Assembly: GCA_009599575.1 (NCBI GenBank) | Contig: VWND01000034.1 | Coordinates: forward strand, 124,001-188,000 | Length of the DNA stretch: 64,000 bases | Direction: 5' to 3' | Origin: Blumeriella jaapii | Lineage: Eukaryota; Ascomycota; Leotiomycetes; Helotiales; Drepanopezizaceae | Shown here: in pieces, positions 34,870-46,426 of the stretch | Layout of the letters: every line of letters starts with the position of its first letter | How positions within the stretch are numbered: the stretch's first letter is position 1 | Position numbers and translations under genes: made by a program | Notes under the pieces: model-generated | What the model was told of the DNA's origin: nothing | Databases searched by the model: none | The model's input: the letters and a program-made list of their open reading frames with translations, nothing else

Positions 34870-36966
34870 GTAAAAAGGCTTATTTCCGCATTTTGTGAAA
34901 AATAGCTTCTGTTTAACGATTTTTTTTTTAGCAAAGCTTTTCAGCTCCTGCTACCATATCTTAACCTTTTTTTTAATCAGCGAAAAAGCAGCCTTTTTCA
35001 AAAGCTTTTTTTTTTGAAAAGCAGTTTTTCTCCCGAAAAAAAAAAAAAACAAAAAAAAAGGGCAGAGCGCCAACCATTTCGCCTGCCATCTTTTTTTTAC
35101 AGCCTAGCGCTGAAAGCATTCAATTGAAACTTTTGCAAAATCAATTGAAAAAAGCGCAAAAGCGTAAACGATAATTTTTGGAAATTATACGATTGCGACA
35201 GACCTTTTAATTAAAGCGTTTAGTAAAATTTATCGAACGTGCTTTTGCCAGTCGCGAATCTGCTGCTTCACTTTTTCGCAACGTTTTATTTTAATTAATA
35301 AACGCTGCAAATTAACTTCTACGCTTTGCGCGATTTTTTTTTGGATTTTTCTATAACGGCCAAGATTTTAACGCGCTTTTTAAACGCTATAGTTTTTATT
35401 TATTTGCTAATTTTCGACTAGCTCGTATAAAACGCGTTTCGAACTTTAAGTTTAAATTAAATAATAATAAAAATTACAAAATATATTATTAAAAAATTAA
35501 AATTTTCGATAATTTCGAATTTTACTACGATTATTTCGCTAGCGATCGATTTCGCAAAAATTATATATTCGATTAAACCGAAAGCGTAATAAAAAAATTT
35601 TTTATTTCGCGTATTTTAAACCGTTCCGATTTTATACTTTCCGAAAAATTAATAAAAAAGGTCGCCGATTTTCTGGCCGACCTTTCCGACGTTTAAAAAA
35701 TCGAAAACGAATTTAAAATGCTTGCAATAAATACGCACGACGATTTTTAGCGATTTTATTTGCGATTTTTCATTTTCGCAATAAACGCTTAAATACGAAC
35801 TGATAAACAGCTTCGGAACGCTTTCCGCGATAAAATACTAAAACGTTTACGAAAAAAGCTGCATTTGAAATAAGCGCGTACAACGACTTTTAAAAATTAG
35901 CTCACCGCTATCCGTTAAAAAAAACAAAGTTAATTAGCCAAACGAATTTTATACGCGAATCGCTTTTTAATAAAATTTATTACTTATTAAAATAATAAGT
36001 TTTTAATTAAAGCGTATTACGAGTTAAATCGTACGTACGAAAATCGTTTAAATGCTTTAAAAGCTTTTTTTTAGCCTTTTGCTGTTTTTTTTTTCTACGT
36101 TAAAACGCCTTTTTTAGCGTTTTTTTTTTCGATCGGATCAACGACAACGTTCGTTTTTTATTTTATATTAAAAAGTTCAGAAAAGCTAATTTGCACGACT
36201 TTTTACAGGCCGATTTTCGGTTCTATCCAAATGCTTTTTCAAGCTAATAAATATAAACGAAATCGAACCGGCCGAAAATTCGCTTTCCGATAATAATAAT
36301 AAAAACGAAAACCTTTTTTCAAACGATTTTTAAAATGCATACGAAAAAGTTAAAAGCTTTTTCGCTAATCGAAGAAACGCCCAGGCCTAAGCAAAGCTTT
36401 TTTTTTAAGCGCGTTGCGCGATATGCGTTATTTTAATATTCGGAAACTTTTTAATAGCGATTTATTAACAATTTCCGTTATATTTATTAAAAATAGCCTT
36501 TCGTACAAAATAAAAGCGCTCGCCGATTTTAAAGCGAACGGTTATGCGTTAATCGATTCGGCGCTAATCAAATCCTTTTTTTTTTTTAAAAATTTTTAAT
36601 TTAATTTTTTCCGGCTTTTTTTTTTATAAAAAAATATAATAAAGTTCGTGGCCATTTAATTATATATTTTACGCTTTTCAATTTTATTATTAATAATCGA
36701 ATATAATCGTTTATTTTTTTTTTAATTATTAATTTCGGAAATCATAGTATAATTCTAAAAAAAGCTTGGTTGGCCGAACACCAAGTTTTATTAAATTATA
36801 ATAAACGCAAGCTTTATTGGCCGAAGTTTTACTTTTTTACAGCTTTTTACGCTTATTATATTAAAGTTTTTTATTTGCATTTCCGAAAGATTTAATTTCG
36901 CTATTAAAACGACGCTGTAAAACGTAACAAAAACTTTGACCAATTATGGCAAATTTACGACGCTAT
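34870..36966 (+). pseudogene. family A gag and protease (A2)
   Basis: Gag covers about 34870-36400 and aligns with A7 61300-62830. The protease follows: MRYFNIRKLFNSDLLTISVIF...ALADFKANGYALID at 36414-36599, with the Asp-Ser-Gly-Ala box as DFKA. The flap region comes next (NYSIILKKAWLAEH-type near 36740-36790), then the CKRKLYWPK-like exit. A3 inserted at 36966 within GATTTACGACGCTAT; A7 shows the uninterrupted order GCTATGCGAAGCGCG at 63399. Confidence 0.8.
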
Positions 36967-37236
36967 TATAACGATCTAATCAGTCGGAGGGCTGGGAGAT
37001 CAGTCAACTGGTCGCCGTATTCATATGGTACAAAAAACGAGCCTTTGGTTTTGTAATAAAAATATTTATTTAAAATCAACAATTGCAAAAAGCAGAGGTT
37101 GCTAAAAGGAAAAAGCCTTATATATATAAATAGTTTCCACAGTTAATAAAAAAATCTATTAGAAAACTAAAAAGCTTGTAGCTACACGTAATTGCTGAGA
37201 GAATACGAAAAATAGCAAAAAAAATAAATCGTCACA
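36967..37236 (-). repeat. 3' LTR of A3
   Basis: 270 bp, from TATAACGATCTAATCAGTCGG to AAATCGTCACA. The right third is strongly mutated, the left third hardly. Confidence 0.92.
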
Positions 37237-37713
37237 CTATTTTTCCGTTCGAAAAAAGCGCGCTCTCGAGCTTTTATTTATTAGTACGTCGCTATCCAAA
37301 TAATCGTACGAATCCAAATCTTCGGAATACGCTTTCAGCCAATTCATAAATTTTACAGAAGGACCGGAAAGCTTTTTATGCGCCAAATAAAAGTCGCGCA
37401 TTTTTAAAAAAGCATATATAAAATCAGACGCGGGGTATTACGTAAGATTTTTATTTAAGCTTATTTAAAAAGCTTTGTATTAAAAGGTTTTTCGCTGCAT
37501 TCGATAAACGATTTAATTTTTCGATTTCGTATTTAAATTTACCAGTTATATTAATAAATTCAAAAGCTGAGTTAATCTGATCTGAAAGCGCGTCGTCAGC
37601 TGTTTTACGCAATCGATTAGCGTAAAAAACTGGATATACGTTTATAATACTAAAAAGGTTTAGCTTAAAAGCTTTGTCGAAAATTTTGGCTACAATTTTA
37701 AAAGGGCCGTTTA
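37237..37713 (-). pseudogene. family A pol C-terminus (A3)
   Basis: This short piece holds the chromodomain-like tail and the end of the integrase C-terminal domain (compare A1 17379-17850). The polypurine tract lies next to the LTR (GAACGGAAAAATAG on the minus strand). The rest of the gene is across A4, from 50530. Confidence 0.82.
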
Positions 37714-37980
37714 TGTAACGATCTAATCAGTCGGAGGGCTGGGAAATCAGTCAACTGGTCGCCGTGTTCATATGGTATAAAAAACGAGCCTTTGGTTCTG
37801 TAACAAAATATTTATTTAAAATCAATAATTGCAAAAGACAAAAGTTGCTAAAAAAAAAAGCCTTATATATATAAATAGTTTTTATAATTAATAGAAAAAC
37901 TTATTAAAAAACCAAAAAGCTTGCAGCTACACGTAGTTGCTAAAATAATACGAGAGGTAGCAACAAAATAAATCGTTATA
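37714..37980 (-). repeat. 3' LTR of A4
   Basis: 267 bp, from TGTAACGATCTAATCAGTCGG to AAATCGTTATA. Confidence 0.93.
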
Positions 37981-40019
37981 CTATTCTCCCGTCCGAAAAA
38001 AGCGCGTTTTCGAGCTTTTATCTATTAGTACGTCGCTATCCAAATAATCGTACGAATTCAAACCTTCGGAATACGCTTTTAGCTAATCTACAAATTTTGC
38101 AAAAAAACCGGAAAGCTTTTTATACGTTAAATAAAAGTCGCGCACTTTTAAAAAAGCGTATATAAAATCAGACGCGGAATACTACGTAAGATTTTTATTT
38201 AAGCCTATCCAAAAAGCTTTATATTAAAAAATCTTCCGCTGCATTCGACAAGCGATCAATTTTTCGACTTCGTATTTAAATTTATTAATTATATTAATAA
38301 GTTTAAAAGCTGGGTTAATCTGACCTGAAAGCGCGTCGTCAGCTGTTTTACGCAATCGACTAGCGTGAAAAACTGAATGTACGTTTATAATATTAAAAAA
38401 GTTTAATTTAAAAGCGTTATCGAAAATTTTAGCTACAATTTTGAAAAGGCCGTTTTTAGGATTGTCGAGCTTGCGGAAAGGCCGGAAAATCGAAAATAAA
38501 CGTATATCGAACCAAACGTAATCGCCAACGTTAAAATCGATCGCGCGGCGAGACTTATTCGTATTTTTTTTTATTTTATCGTAGGTTTGTTAAAAATGCG
38601 ATTTAGCGAAGTTTCAAACGTCGTAATAGCGGCGAGCGTACGCACGAGCTTCGTCTGCGTTTAGCTTATATAAAAGATTAAAAAAAAAGGAAGTATCGAG
38701 CTTTCAATTTCAATTAATATAGGAAATATAACCGTATACAATTTCAAAAGGTGAAAGGCCATTTAAACTTTCGTAAAAAAAAATTATTTAAGCGAAATCT
38801 ATTATTAAAAGAAATTCGTTTTAATCGTTTTAATAAAAGTTTACGAAAAATCGAAAGCGCTTTTGCAAATATTAATTGTAAATTTCGGTTTAATCGTCGA
38901 TTTCAAAATAAGCGGCTGTCGAAAGTTTTAATTGCGTACTAAATATTTTGTTTAATTCAAACCAAAAAGTAAATTAATACTAAAGGCCACGATCGCTAAT
39001 AATACTTTTTAAAAGGCCAAAATACTTATATATATGGAATATATATAATTTGGCGAAGCTTCGAGCGTCGATATTTTATAACAAAAAATCGAAATAATTT
39101 GCTTAGAAAAACGATTTATTATTACGAATACGTTATCGTAACCGTATTTGTTTTTGTTAAAACTGCAAAAATCTATTATAACGTGCTTTTAAAAATGGTC
39201 AAAAACCAAAAAAAATTAAAAAAAGCCGGGACGTTTATTTTTTAAAATAAAACTTTTTCGATAAGCGTAGCAATTGCGACAGTATTGTTTTACGAAAGCT
39301 GTTATATTTCGCCAATAATATTGGTCCGAAAGCAATTGCGTAGTTTTGCGAGCGCTGAAATAAACGATGAAAATCTGATCGTATATTTTTCGTACAAAAG
39401 CCAAACGAAAATAATCGACGTTTAATATTATTAAGCGACCGTAATATAATAGCAAATCGCGTTTAAATATATACGAAATATTATTATCGTCGTTTTTTTT
39501 CGTAGCGTTTCGTACAGCTTTTTTTCGGAAGGTTATCAAGCTGCTAGTTATGCGATTAGCGTAAAAAATTTAATTAACAATACGAAATACGAAAGAAAAA
39601 TCAGCTATTTCAACGATAAAAACAGCTATTTCGAAGGCCGTAAAAAATCGAAGTTTTTTAATTAAAAAGCGGTGATCGATCTGATCGGCTCGGAAAAAAG
39701 TTTGCAGGCGCTAAATGCGTTTAAAAGAGTTTTAGCGGTCGAATTCGCTCGTACGACGTATTAATACGTCAGCCAAAAGATTATATTTATCTGGTTTATA
39801 CGTAATAAAAAAGTTGTAATCGGCGAAAAGCTCGGCTTAGCGTGCTTGTCGAGCGTTTAAAAGTTTAAAAGTTATAAAATATTTTACTATTTTATAATTA
39901 ATAATTATTTTAATTTAATAAATTAAGCCAGCCAGTTCAATACGAAAATTGCCTAGAAATTTTACGATTGCGAACATTTTTTTATCGTATACGACGTAAT
40001 TTAGCTTTGCGAAAGCTAT
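37981..40019 (-). pseudogene. family A integrase and chromo-type C-terminus (A4)
   Basis: Minus strand. The integrase zinc-binding segment at 39216-39539 is well preserved: LLLYYGRLIILNVDYFRLAF, then LLSDQYYWRNITAFVKQYCRNCYAY. It holds the second half of the HHCC motif (C-x2-C), while the first His is changed. The catalytic core and the SH3-like and chromo-type tail continue down to about 37990. A5 interrupts at 40019, inside RNase H. Confidence 0.85.
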
Positions 40020-40284
40020 TATGACGATCTAATCAGTCGAAGGGCTGGGAGATCAGTCAACTGGTCGCCGTATTCATATGGTATAAGAAACGAGCCTTTG
40101 GTTCTGTAACAAAGATATTCATTTAGAATCAATAATTGCAAAAGGCAGAGGTGCTAAAAAGGAAGTGCCTTATATATATAAATAATTTCCACAGTTGATA
40201 AGAGACCCACCAGAAGACCAGGGAGCTTGCAGCTATACGTAGTTGCTAGAGTGACACGAAAGGCAAAAGAAATAAGTCGTTACA
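40020..40284 (-). repeat. 3' LTR of A5
   Basis: 265 bp, from TATGACGATCTAATCAGTCG to AAGTCGTTACA. It is among the least altered A LTRs. Confidence 0.94.
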
Positions 40285-43200
40285 CTATCCTCCCGTTCGA
40301 AAAAGCGCGCTTTCGAGCTTTTATCTATTAATACGTCGTTATTTAAATAATCGTACGAGTCTAAACCTTCGGAATACGCTTTTAGCTAATTTACAAATTT
40401 TACAGAAGAACCGGAAAGCTTTTTATGCGCTAAATAAAAGTCGCGCACCTTTAAAAAAGCGTATATAAAGTCAAACGCAGGGTATTACGTAAGATTTTTA
40501 TTTAAGCCTATTCAAAAAGCTTTGTACTAAAGAATTTTCCGCTGTATTCGATAAGCGATTAATTTTTCGATTTCGTATTTAAGCTTATCAATTATATTAA
40601 TAAGTTTAAAGACTAGACTAATTTGATTTGAAAGCGCGTCGTCAGCTGTTTTACGCAGTCGATTAACGTAAAAAACTAAATATACGTTTATAATATTAAA
40701 GAAATTTAATTTAAAAGCGTTGTCGAAAATTTTGGCTATAATTTTAAAAGGGCCGTTTGTAAAGTTGTCGAGCTTACGAAAGGGCCGGAAAATCGGAAAT
40801 AAACGTATATCGAGCCATACGTAATCGCCAATATCAAAATCGATCGCGCGGCGAAATTTATTCGCATTTTTTTTATTTTGTCGTAAATTTATTAAAGGTG
40901 CGATTTAGCAAGATTTTAAGCGTCGTAATAGCGGCGAGCGTACGTACGAGCTTCGTTTACGTTTAGCTTATATAAAAGATTGAAAAAAAAAAAGTATCGA
41001 GCTTTTAATTTCAATTAATATAAGAAATATAACCGTATATAATTTTAAAAAATGAAAAGCTATTTAAATTTTCGTAAAAAAAAACTATTTAAGCGAAATC
41101 TATTATTAAGAAAAATTCGTTCTAATCGTTTTAATAAAAATTTACGAAAGGTCGAAAGCGTTTTTGCAAATATTAATTATAAATTTCGGTCTGACCGTCG
41201 GTTTTAAAATAAGCGGCTGTCGAAAGCTTCAGTTGCGTACCGAATATTTTATTTAATTCAAACCAAAAGATAAATTAATACTAAAGGCTACGATTGCTAA
41301 TAATACTTTTTAAAAAGCCAAAATATTTTTATACGTGAAATATATACAATTTAGCGAAGCTTCGAACGTCGATATTTTTATAACAGAAAATCGAAATAAT
41401 TTGCTTAAAAAAACGATTTATTATTACGAATACGTTATTATAATCGTATTTGTTTTTGTTAAAGCTGCAAAAGTTTATTATAAAGTGCTTTTAAAAATGG
41501 TTAAAAACAGAAAAAAACTGAAAAAAGCCGGAGCGTTTATTTTTTAAAACAAAACTTTTTCGATAAACGTAATAGTTGCGATAATATTGTTTTACAAAAG
41601 CTGTTATACCTCGTTAATAATATTGGTCCGAAAGCAATTGCGTAGTTTTGCGAACGTTGGAATAAACGGTGGAAATTTGGTCGTGCATTTTTCGTACAAA
41701 AGCTAAAAGAAAATAATCGACGTTTAATATTATCAAACGACCGTAATATAACAGCAGATCGCGTTTAAATATATACGAAATATTATTAGCGTCGTTTTTT
41801 TTTATAACGTTTCGTATAATTTTCTTTCGGAAAGTTATTAAGCTGCTAGCTATGCGATTAGCGTAAAAAATTTAATTAACGATACGAAATGCGGAAAAAA
41901 AATCAGCTATTTTAACGATAAAAACAGCTGTTTCGAAGGCCGTGGAAAATCGCAGTTTTTCAATTAAAAAACGGTGATTAATTTGACCGGCTCGAAAAAA
42001 TGTTTACAGGCGTTAAATGCGTTTAAAAAAGTTTTAACGGTCGAATTCGCTTATACGACGTATTAATACGTTAGCTAAAAAATTATATTTATCTGATTTG
42101 TACGTAATAAAAAAGTTGTAATCGGCGAAAAGCTCGGCTTAGCGTATTTATCGAACGTTTAAAAGTTTAAAAGTTATAAAATACTTCAAAGCTTTATAAT
42201 TAATAATTATTTTAATTTAATAAATTAAGCTAGCTAGTTTAATACGAAAATTGCTTAGAAATCTTACGATTGCGAGCATTTTTTTATCGTATACGACGTA
42301 ATTTAGCTTTACGAAAGCTATAGTTTTGCTGAAATAAGCGATTGGAAACCAATCGTTATTATAAAATTGCGAAAGCACAAAAGCTATTACGCCGTCGGAA
42401 GCGTTAGTTTTTAATATGCAAAAAAGATTTTGCTTGTAATATTATAAAACTGGTGCAATAATAAAAGCTAGTATAAAAAGGTCGAAACTTTTTTAATATT
42501 CAAAAATAAAATTAAAAAAAACGTTAGCTTTAGTTAAATAAATCAAAAGCTTTGCAATTATACCGTAGTTTCGAATAAAACGTCGGTAAAAGTTATAAAA
42601 ACCAAAAAAGCTTTATACACTTTTTATAATAGTAGGAAGCTTTTAGTAAGCGCTTACGGAAATCTTTTTTGGATTTACTTCTAGGCTTTTAATAAAAATA
42701 ATAAAACCTAAATAACTGGTTCGAATAACGTTATATTCAGACTTTCGAATATCGGCCTGTAATCCAGCGTCAGCGAGCTTTTAAAGCATTTTGCGAACGT
42801 ATATAACGTGTTTTAAAAGGTCGAACGAATAAATAAAAATATTATTTAAATATGCAATGCAAAAATCGTTTAGATAATCGAAAAAAACGTCGTTTATATA
42901 GCGTTAGTAAATTGCGAATTTATTAATAAAGCCAAAAAGTAGCATTTTGCATTTATAAGCGCCGTAACGCGTACGAAACGTCGTTAGTTTTTTATTAACG
43001 GAATTTATTCGAATTCTGTAAAAAGCTTAACGAATATCGAGCTTCGTAAAAATTCGCGCTTTCGAAAAACGAGCAAAGATTTTATCGATAAAAAAAAAAA
43101 ATAGCGATTTTTACGAATAATATTATTAAAAGCTCGATAATCGATATAAAAACGTAATAAACCGTCGGGTTTTTTGGCGAAAAGCACTAAAGCAGCGAAA

Positions 43201-43834
43201 AAAGCGATAAAAAGTTCGATAAAGCTTTTGTTAAAATTATTTTGCAAATAAATTTTAATAATTTCGAATTTTAAAATCGATATCTTATATAAAAAAGTAT
43301 ATTTCAGCTTTTTTTTATTTAAAATAAGCTCGATTTTATAATCGTAAGGCCGGTAAAAGGCTAGCTCGTTATTAACGGCTTTAGAAAACACGTGTTCGAG
43401 GTTTTTATACTCCGGAGAAAAAAATTCGAAAAAAGGTTTATTCGAAGTTAGCTTTGTTAAGCTGATTAAAAAAGTCGAAATCGATATTTCGTTCGTTTTA
43501 AAACGTTCGAAAAAATTGTAAAATTAAATTTTGAAAAAAGTGTTGTACGTAAAATCGTTTAATATTCTGTCGATCTCGTATAAAAAAATTAAAAATATTT
43601 TAATTGCTTTTTTTCTGAAAATCAGCTTAAAAGCGTATATAATAATCTGGCAAATAAAAATTAAATAAGCAATAGGTTGAGAAACTCGTTTTCGAACTGA
43701 TCGTTTAAAAAGTTTAAAAAGTGGTTGCTTATCTGAACTATCGATTATATTAAGCTGAAAGGCCATCGCGGCGAAGGCTTTTCTTCGGTTTTTAATATAA
43801 CTGTTTTTCGTAGAACAAAAAAGCTGTTTTGACG

Positions 43835-43860
43835 AAAAAAAAAAAAAAAAAAAAAAAAAA
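43835..43860. repeat. A26 homopolymer in family A pol
   Basis: A run of 26 A (T on the coding strand) lies in the protease-RT spacer. The same place holds runs of different length and purity in A1 (20927-20950), A4 (47940-47975), A3 (53608-53640) and A7 (63519-63551). It may be a former pyrimidine-rich Ser/Pro-coding track flattened by C-to-T and slippage. Confidence 0.75.
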
Positions 43861-43919
43861 GAAATAATAAAAGAAAAATCGGCAGCTTGAAAAAATGGTG
43901 TAATTTTTTGTATTATCCC

Positions 43920-43955
43920 ATTGGCGTCGCTATCGAAATTAACATCGCGAATGAA
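43920..43955. repeat. palindromic mini-repeat in A5 pol
   Basis: ATTGGCGTCGCTATCG...ACATCGCGAATGAA, the homologue of 21009-21044. Confidence 0.6.
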
Positions 43956-44559
43956 ATTCGACCTTTTCGCGCTTCGTACAGCGTCGTAAATCTGTCACAA
44001 TTGGTTAAGATTTGTTACGTTTTATAACGTCGTTTTAATAGCGAAATTAAATCTTTCGGAAATACAAATAAAAGATTTTAATACAACGAGCGTAAAAAAC
44101 TATAAAAGAATAAAACTTCGGCTAATAAAGCTTGCGTTTATTACAATTTAATAGAATTTAATATTCGGCCAAGTAAGCTTTTTCTAAAATTATATTATAA
44201 TTTCCGAGGTTAATAATTAAAAAAAAAGTAAACGATTGTATTCGATTATTAATAATAAAATTAAAAAGCGTAAAATATATAATTAAATAGCCACGAGTTT
44301 TATTATACTTTTTTACAGAAAAAAAAGCCGGAAAAAATTAAATCAAAAGTTTTAAAAAGAAAAAAAAAGGATTTAATCAGCGCCGAATCGATTAACGCAT
44401 AATCGTTTGTTTTAAAATCGGCGAACGCTTTTATTTTATACGAAAAGCTATTTTTGATAAGTATAACGGGAATTATTAATAAATCGCTATTAAAAAGCTT
44501 TCGAACGTTAAAATAACGCATATCGCGTAATACGCTTAAAAAAAAGGCTTTGCTTAGGC

Positions 44560-46100
44560 CTGAGCGTTTTTCCGATTGACGGAAAAGCTTTTAACTTTCT
44601 CGTATGCATTTTAAAAATCGTTTGAAAAAAGGTTTTCGTTTTTATTATTATTATTAAAAAGCGAATTTTCGGCCGGTTCGATCTCGTTTACATTTATTAG
44701 CCTAAAAAAGCTTTTAAGTAAAACCGAGGATCGGCTCGTAAAAAATCGTGCAAATTAGTTTTTTTAAACTTTTTGATATGAAATAAAAAACGAACGTTGT
44801 CGTTGATCCGATCGAAAAAAAAAAACGCCAGAAAAAACGTTTTGGCGTAAAAAAAAAAAAAAACAAAAGGCTGAAAAAAAGCCTGTGAAGCATTTGGACG
44901 ACTTTCGTACGTACGATTTAACTCGTAATACGCTTTGATTAAAAACTTATTATTTTAATAAATGGTGGATTTGGTTGAAAAGCGATTCGCGTATAAAATT
45001 CGTTTAGCTAATTAATTTTATTTTTTTTATCGGACGGCGGTGAATTAATTTTTAAAAGTCGTTGTACGCGCTTATTTCAAATGCAGCTTTTTTCGTAAAC
45101 GCTTTAATATTTTGTCGCGAAAAGCGTTTCGAAGCTGTTTATCGGTTCGTATTTAAGCGTTTATTACGAAAATAGAAAATCGCAGGTAAAAGCGCTAAAA
45201 ATCGTTATACGTATTTATTGCAAGCATTTTAAATTCGTTTTCGGCTTTTTAAACGTCGGAAAAATCGGCCAAAAAATCGGCGACCTTTTTTATTAATTCT
45301 TCGAAAGAAATAAAGTCGGAACGGTTTAAAATACGCGGGGTTAAAAACTCTTTTGCCACGCCTTCGGTTTAATCGAATATGTAATTTTTGCGAAATCGAT
45401 CGCCAGCGAAATAATCGTAATAAAATTCGAAATTATCGAAAACTTTAGTTTTTTAATAGCGTGCTTTATAATTTTTACTATTATTTAATTTAAACTCAAG
45501 ATTCGGAACGCGCTTTATACGAGCTAGTCGAAAATTAGTAAATAAATAGAAACTATAGCGTTTAAAAAGCGCGCTAAGATCTTGGCCGTCAAAAAAAGAT
45601 TCAAAAAAAGTTCGCGAAAAGCGTGGAGATTGGTTTGCGGCGTCTGTTGGTTAAAATAAAACGTTGCGAAAAAAAGCAGCAGATTCGCGACTAGCAGAAG
45701 CACGTTCGATAAATTCTATCAAACGCTTTAATTAAAAGGTCTGTCGCAATCGTATAGTTTTCAGAAATTGTCGTTTACGCTTTTGCGCTTTTTTTAATTG
45801 ATTTTGCAGAAGTTTCAACTAAACGCTTTCAGCGCTAAGCTGCAAAAAAATGGCAGGCGAAATGGTTGGCGCTCTGCCTTTTCCTTTGTTTTTCTTTCCT
45901 CGGGGGAAGGACTGTTTTTTAAAAAAAAAGCTTTTGGGGGAGGCTGTTTTTTCGCTGATTGAAAAAAGAGTTAAAATATGGTAGCAGAAGCTAAAAAGCT
46001 CTGCTAAGAAAAAGATCGTTAAACAAAAGCTATTTTTCGCGAAATGCGAAAATAAGCTTTTTTACGACCGGTCGATTATTTTAATGTGACCCGTGAGAAA
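44560..46100 (-). pseudogene. family A gag (A5)
   Basis: Minus-strand homologue of A7 gag. It covers the acidic pre-protease segment (about 44600-44720), the segment corresponding to 44740-44900, and the capsid core down from about 45700. Stretches near 45850-45960 (CTCGGGGGAAGGACTG, GGGGGAGGCTG) are unusually GC-rich, so RIP is patchy here. 46101-46156 is leader. Confidence 0.7.
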
Positions 46101-46156
46101 TTCGAAGAAAAAAATAGTTTACGCCGTCGCCAGCGTAGAAAAAGAATTGTTAATAA

Positions 46157-46421
46157 TATAACGATTTAATTAGTCGAAAGGCTGAAAGATTAATTAACTG
46201 GTCGCCGTGTTTATATAATATAAGAAACGAGCTTTTGGTTTTGTAACAAAGATATTCACTTAGAATTAACAACTGCAAAAGGCAGAGGTGCTAAAAGGAA
46301 AGTGTTTTATATACATAAATAGTCTTCACAGTTGATGGGAGACCTACCAGAAGACCAGGGAGCTTGCAGCTACACGTAGTTGCTGGGGTGATACGAGGGG
46401 CAAAAGAAGTGAGTCGTCACA
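46157..46421 (-). repeat. 5' LTR of A5
   Basis: 265 bp, same length as its partner. The right 90 bases are essentially unmutated (ACCAGGGAGCTTGCAGCTAC...GAGTCGTCACA). GCTAT follows. Confidence 0.94.
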
Positions 46422-46426
46422 GCTAT

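Larger units (their letters stand above)
40285..44530 (-). pseudogene. family A pol remnant (A5)
   Basis: Minus strand from 44530 down. Protease at 44303-44521 (MRYFNVRKLFNSDLL...FADFKTNDYALID, DSGA to DFKT). Mini-palindrome 43920-43955 and an A26 tract 43835-43860 follow. RT starts at about 43766 (FLYEIDRILNDFTYNTFFK) and continues in 43005-43391 (YRPYDYKIELI, then FAKKPDGLLRFYIDYRAFNN). The palm box near 42850 is YLNN in place of YLDD. RNase H covers about 42250-42420, integrase about 40900-42050, and the chromo-type tail about 40300-40700. Numerous stops. Confidence 0.86.
40020..46421 (-). mobile_element. A5: complete family A element, innermost of the right-hand nest
   Basis: 6402 bp with two 265-bp LTRs. 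GCTAT is duplicated at 40015-40019 and 46422-46426. It is inserted in the RNase H region of A4; the uninterrupted sequence is visible in A1 (near 19417) and A6 (60684 onward). It is the deepest layer: D, A2, A3, A4, A5. Although it must be the youngest here, all its coding regions are broken by RIP-type changes. Confidence 0.95.

Noticed and set aside
41335..41547. Plus-strand frame of 70 residues inside A5
   Set aside because: Antisense to integrase; homologous places in A1, A3 and A4 are not open in this frame.
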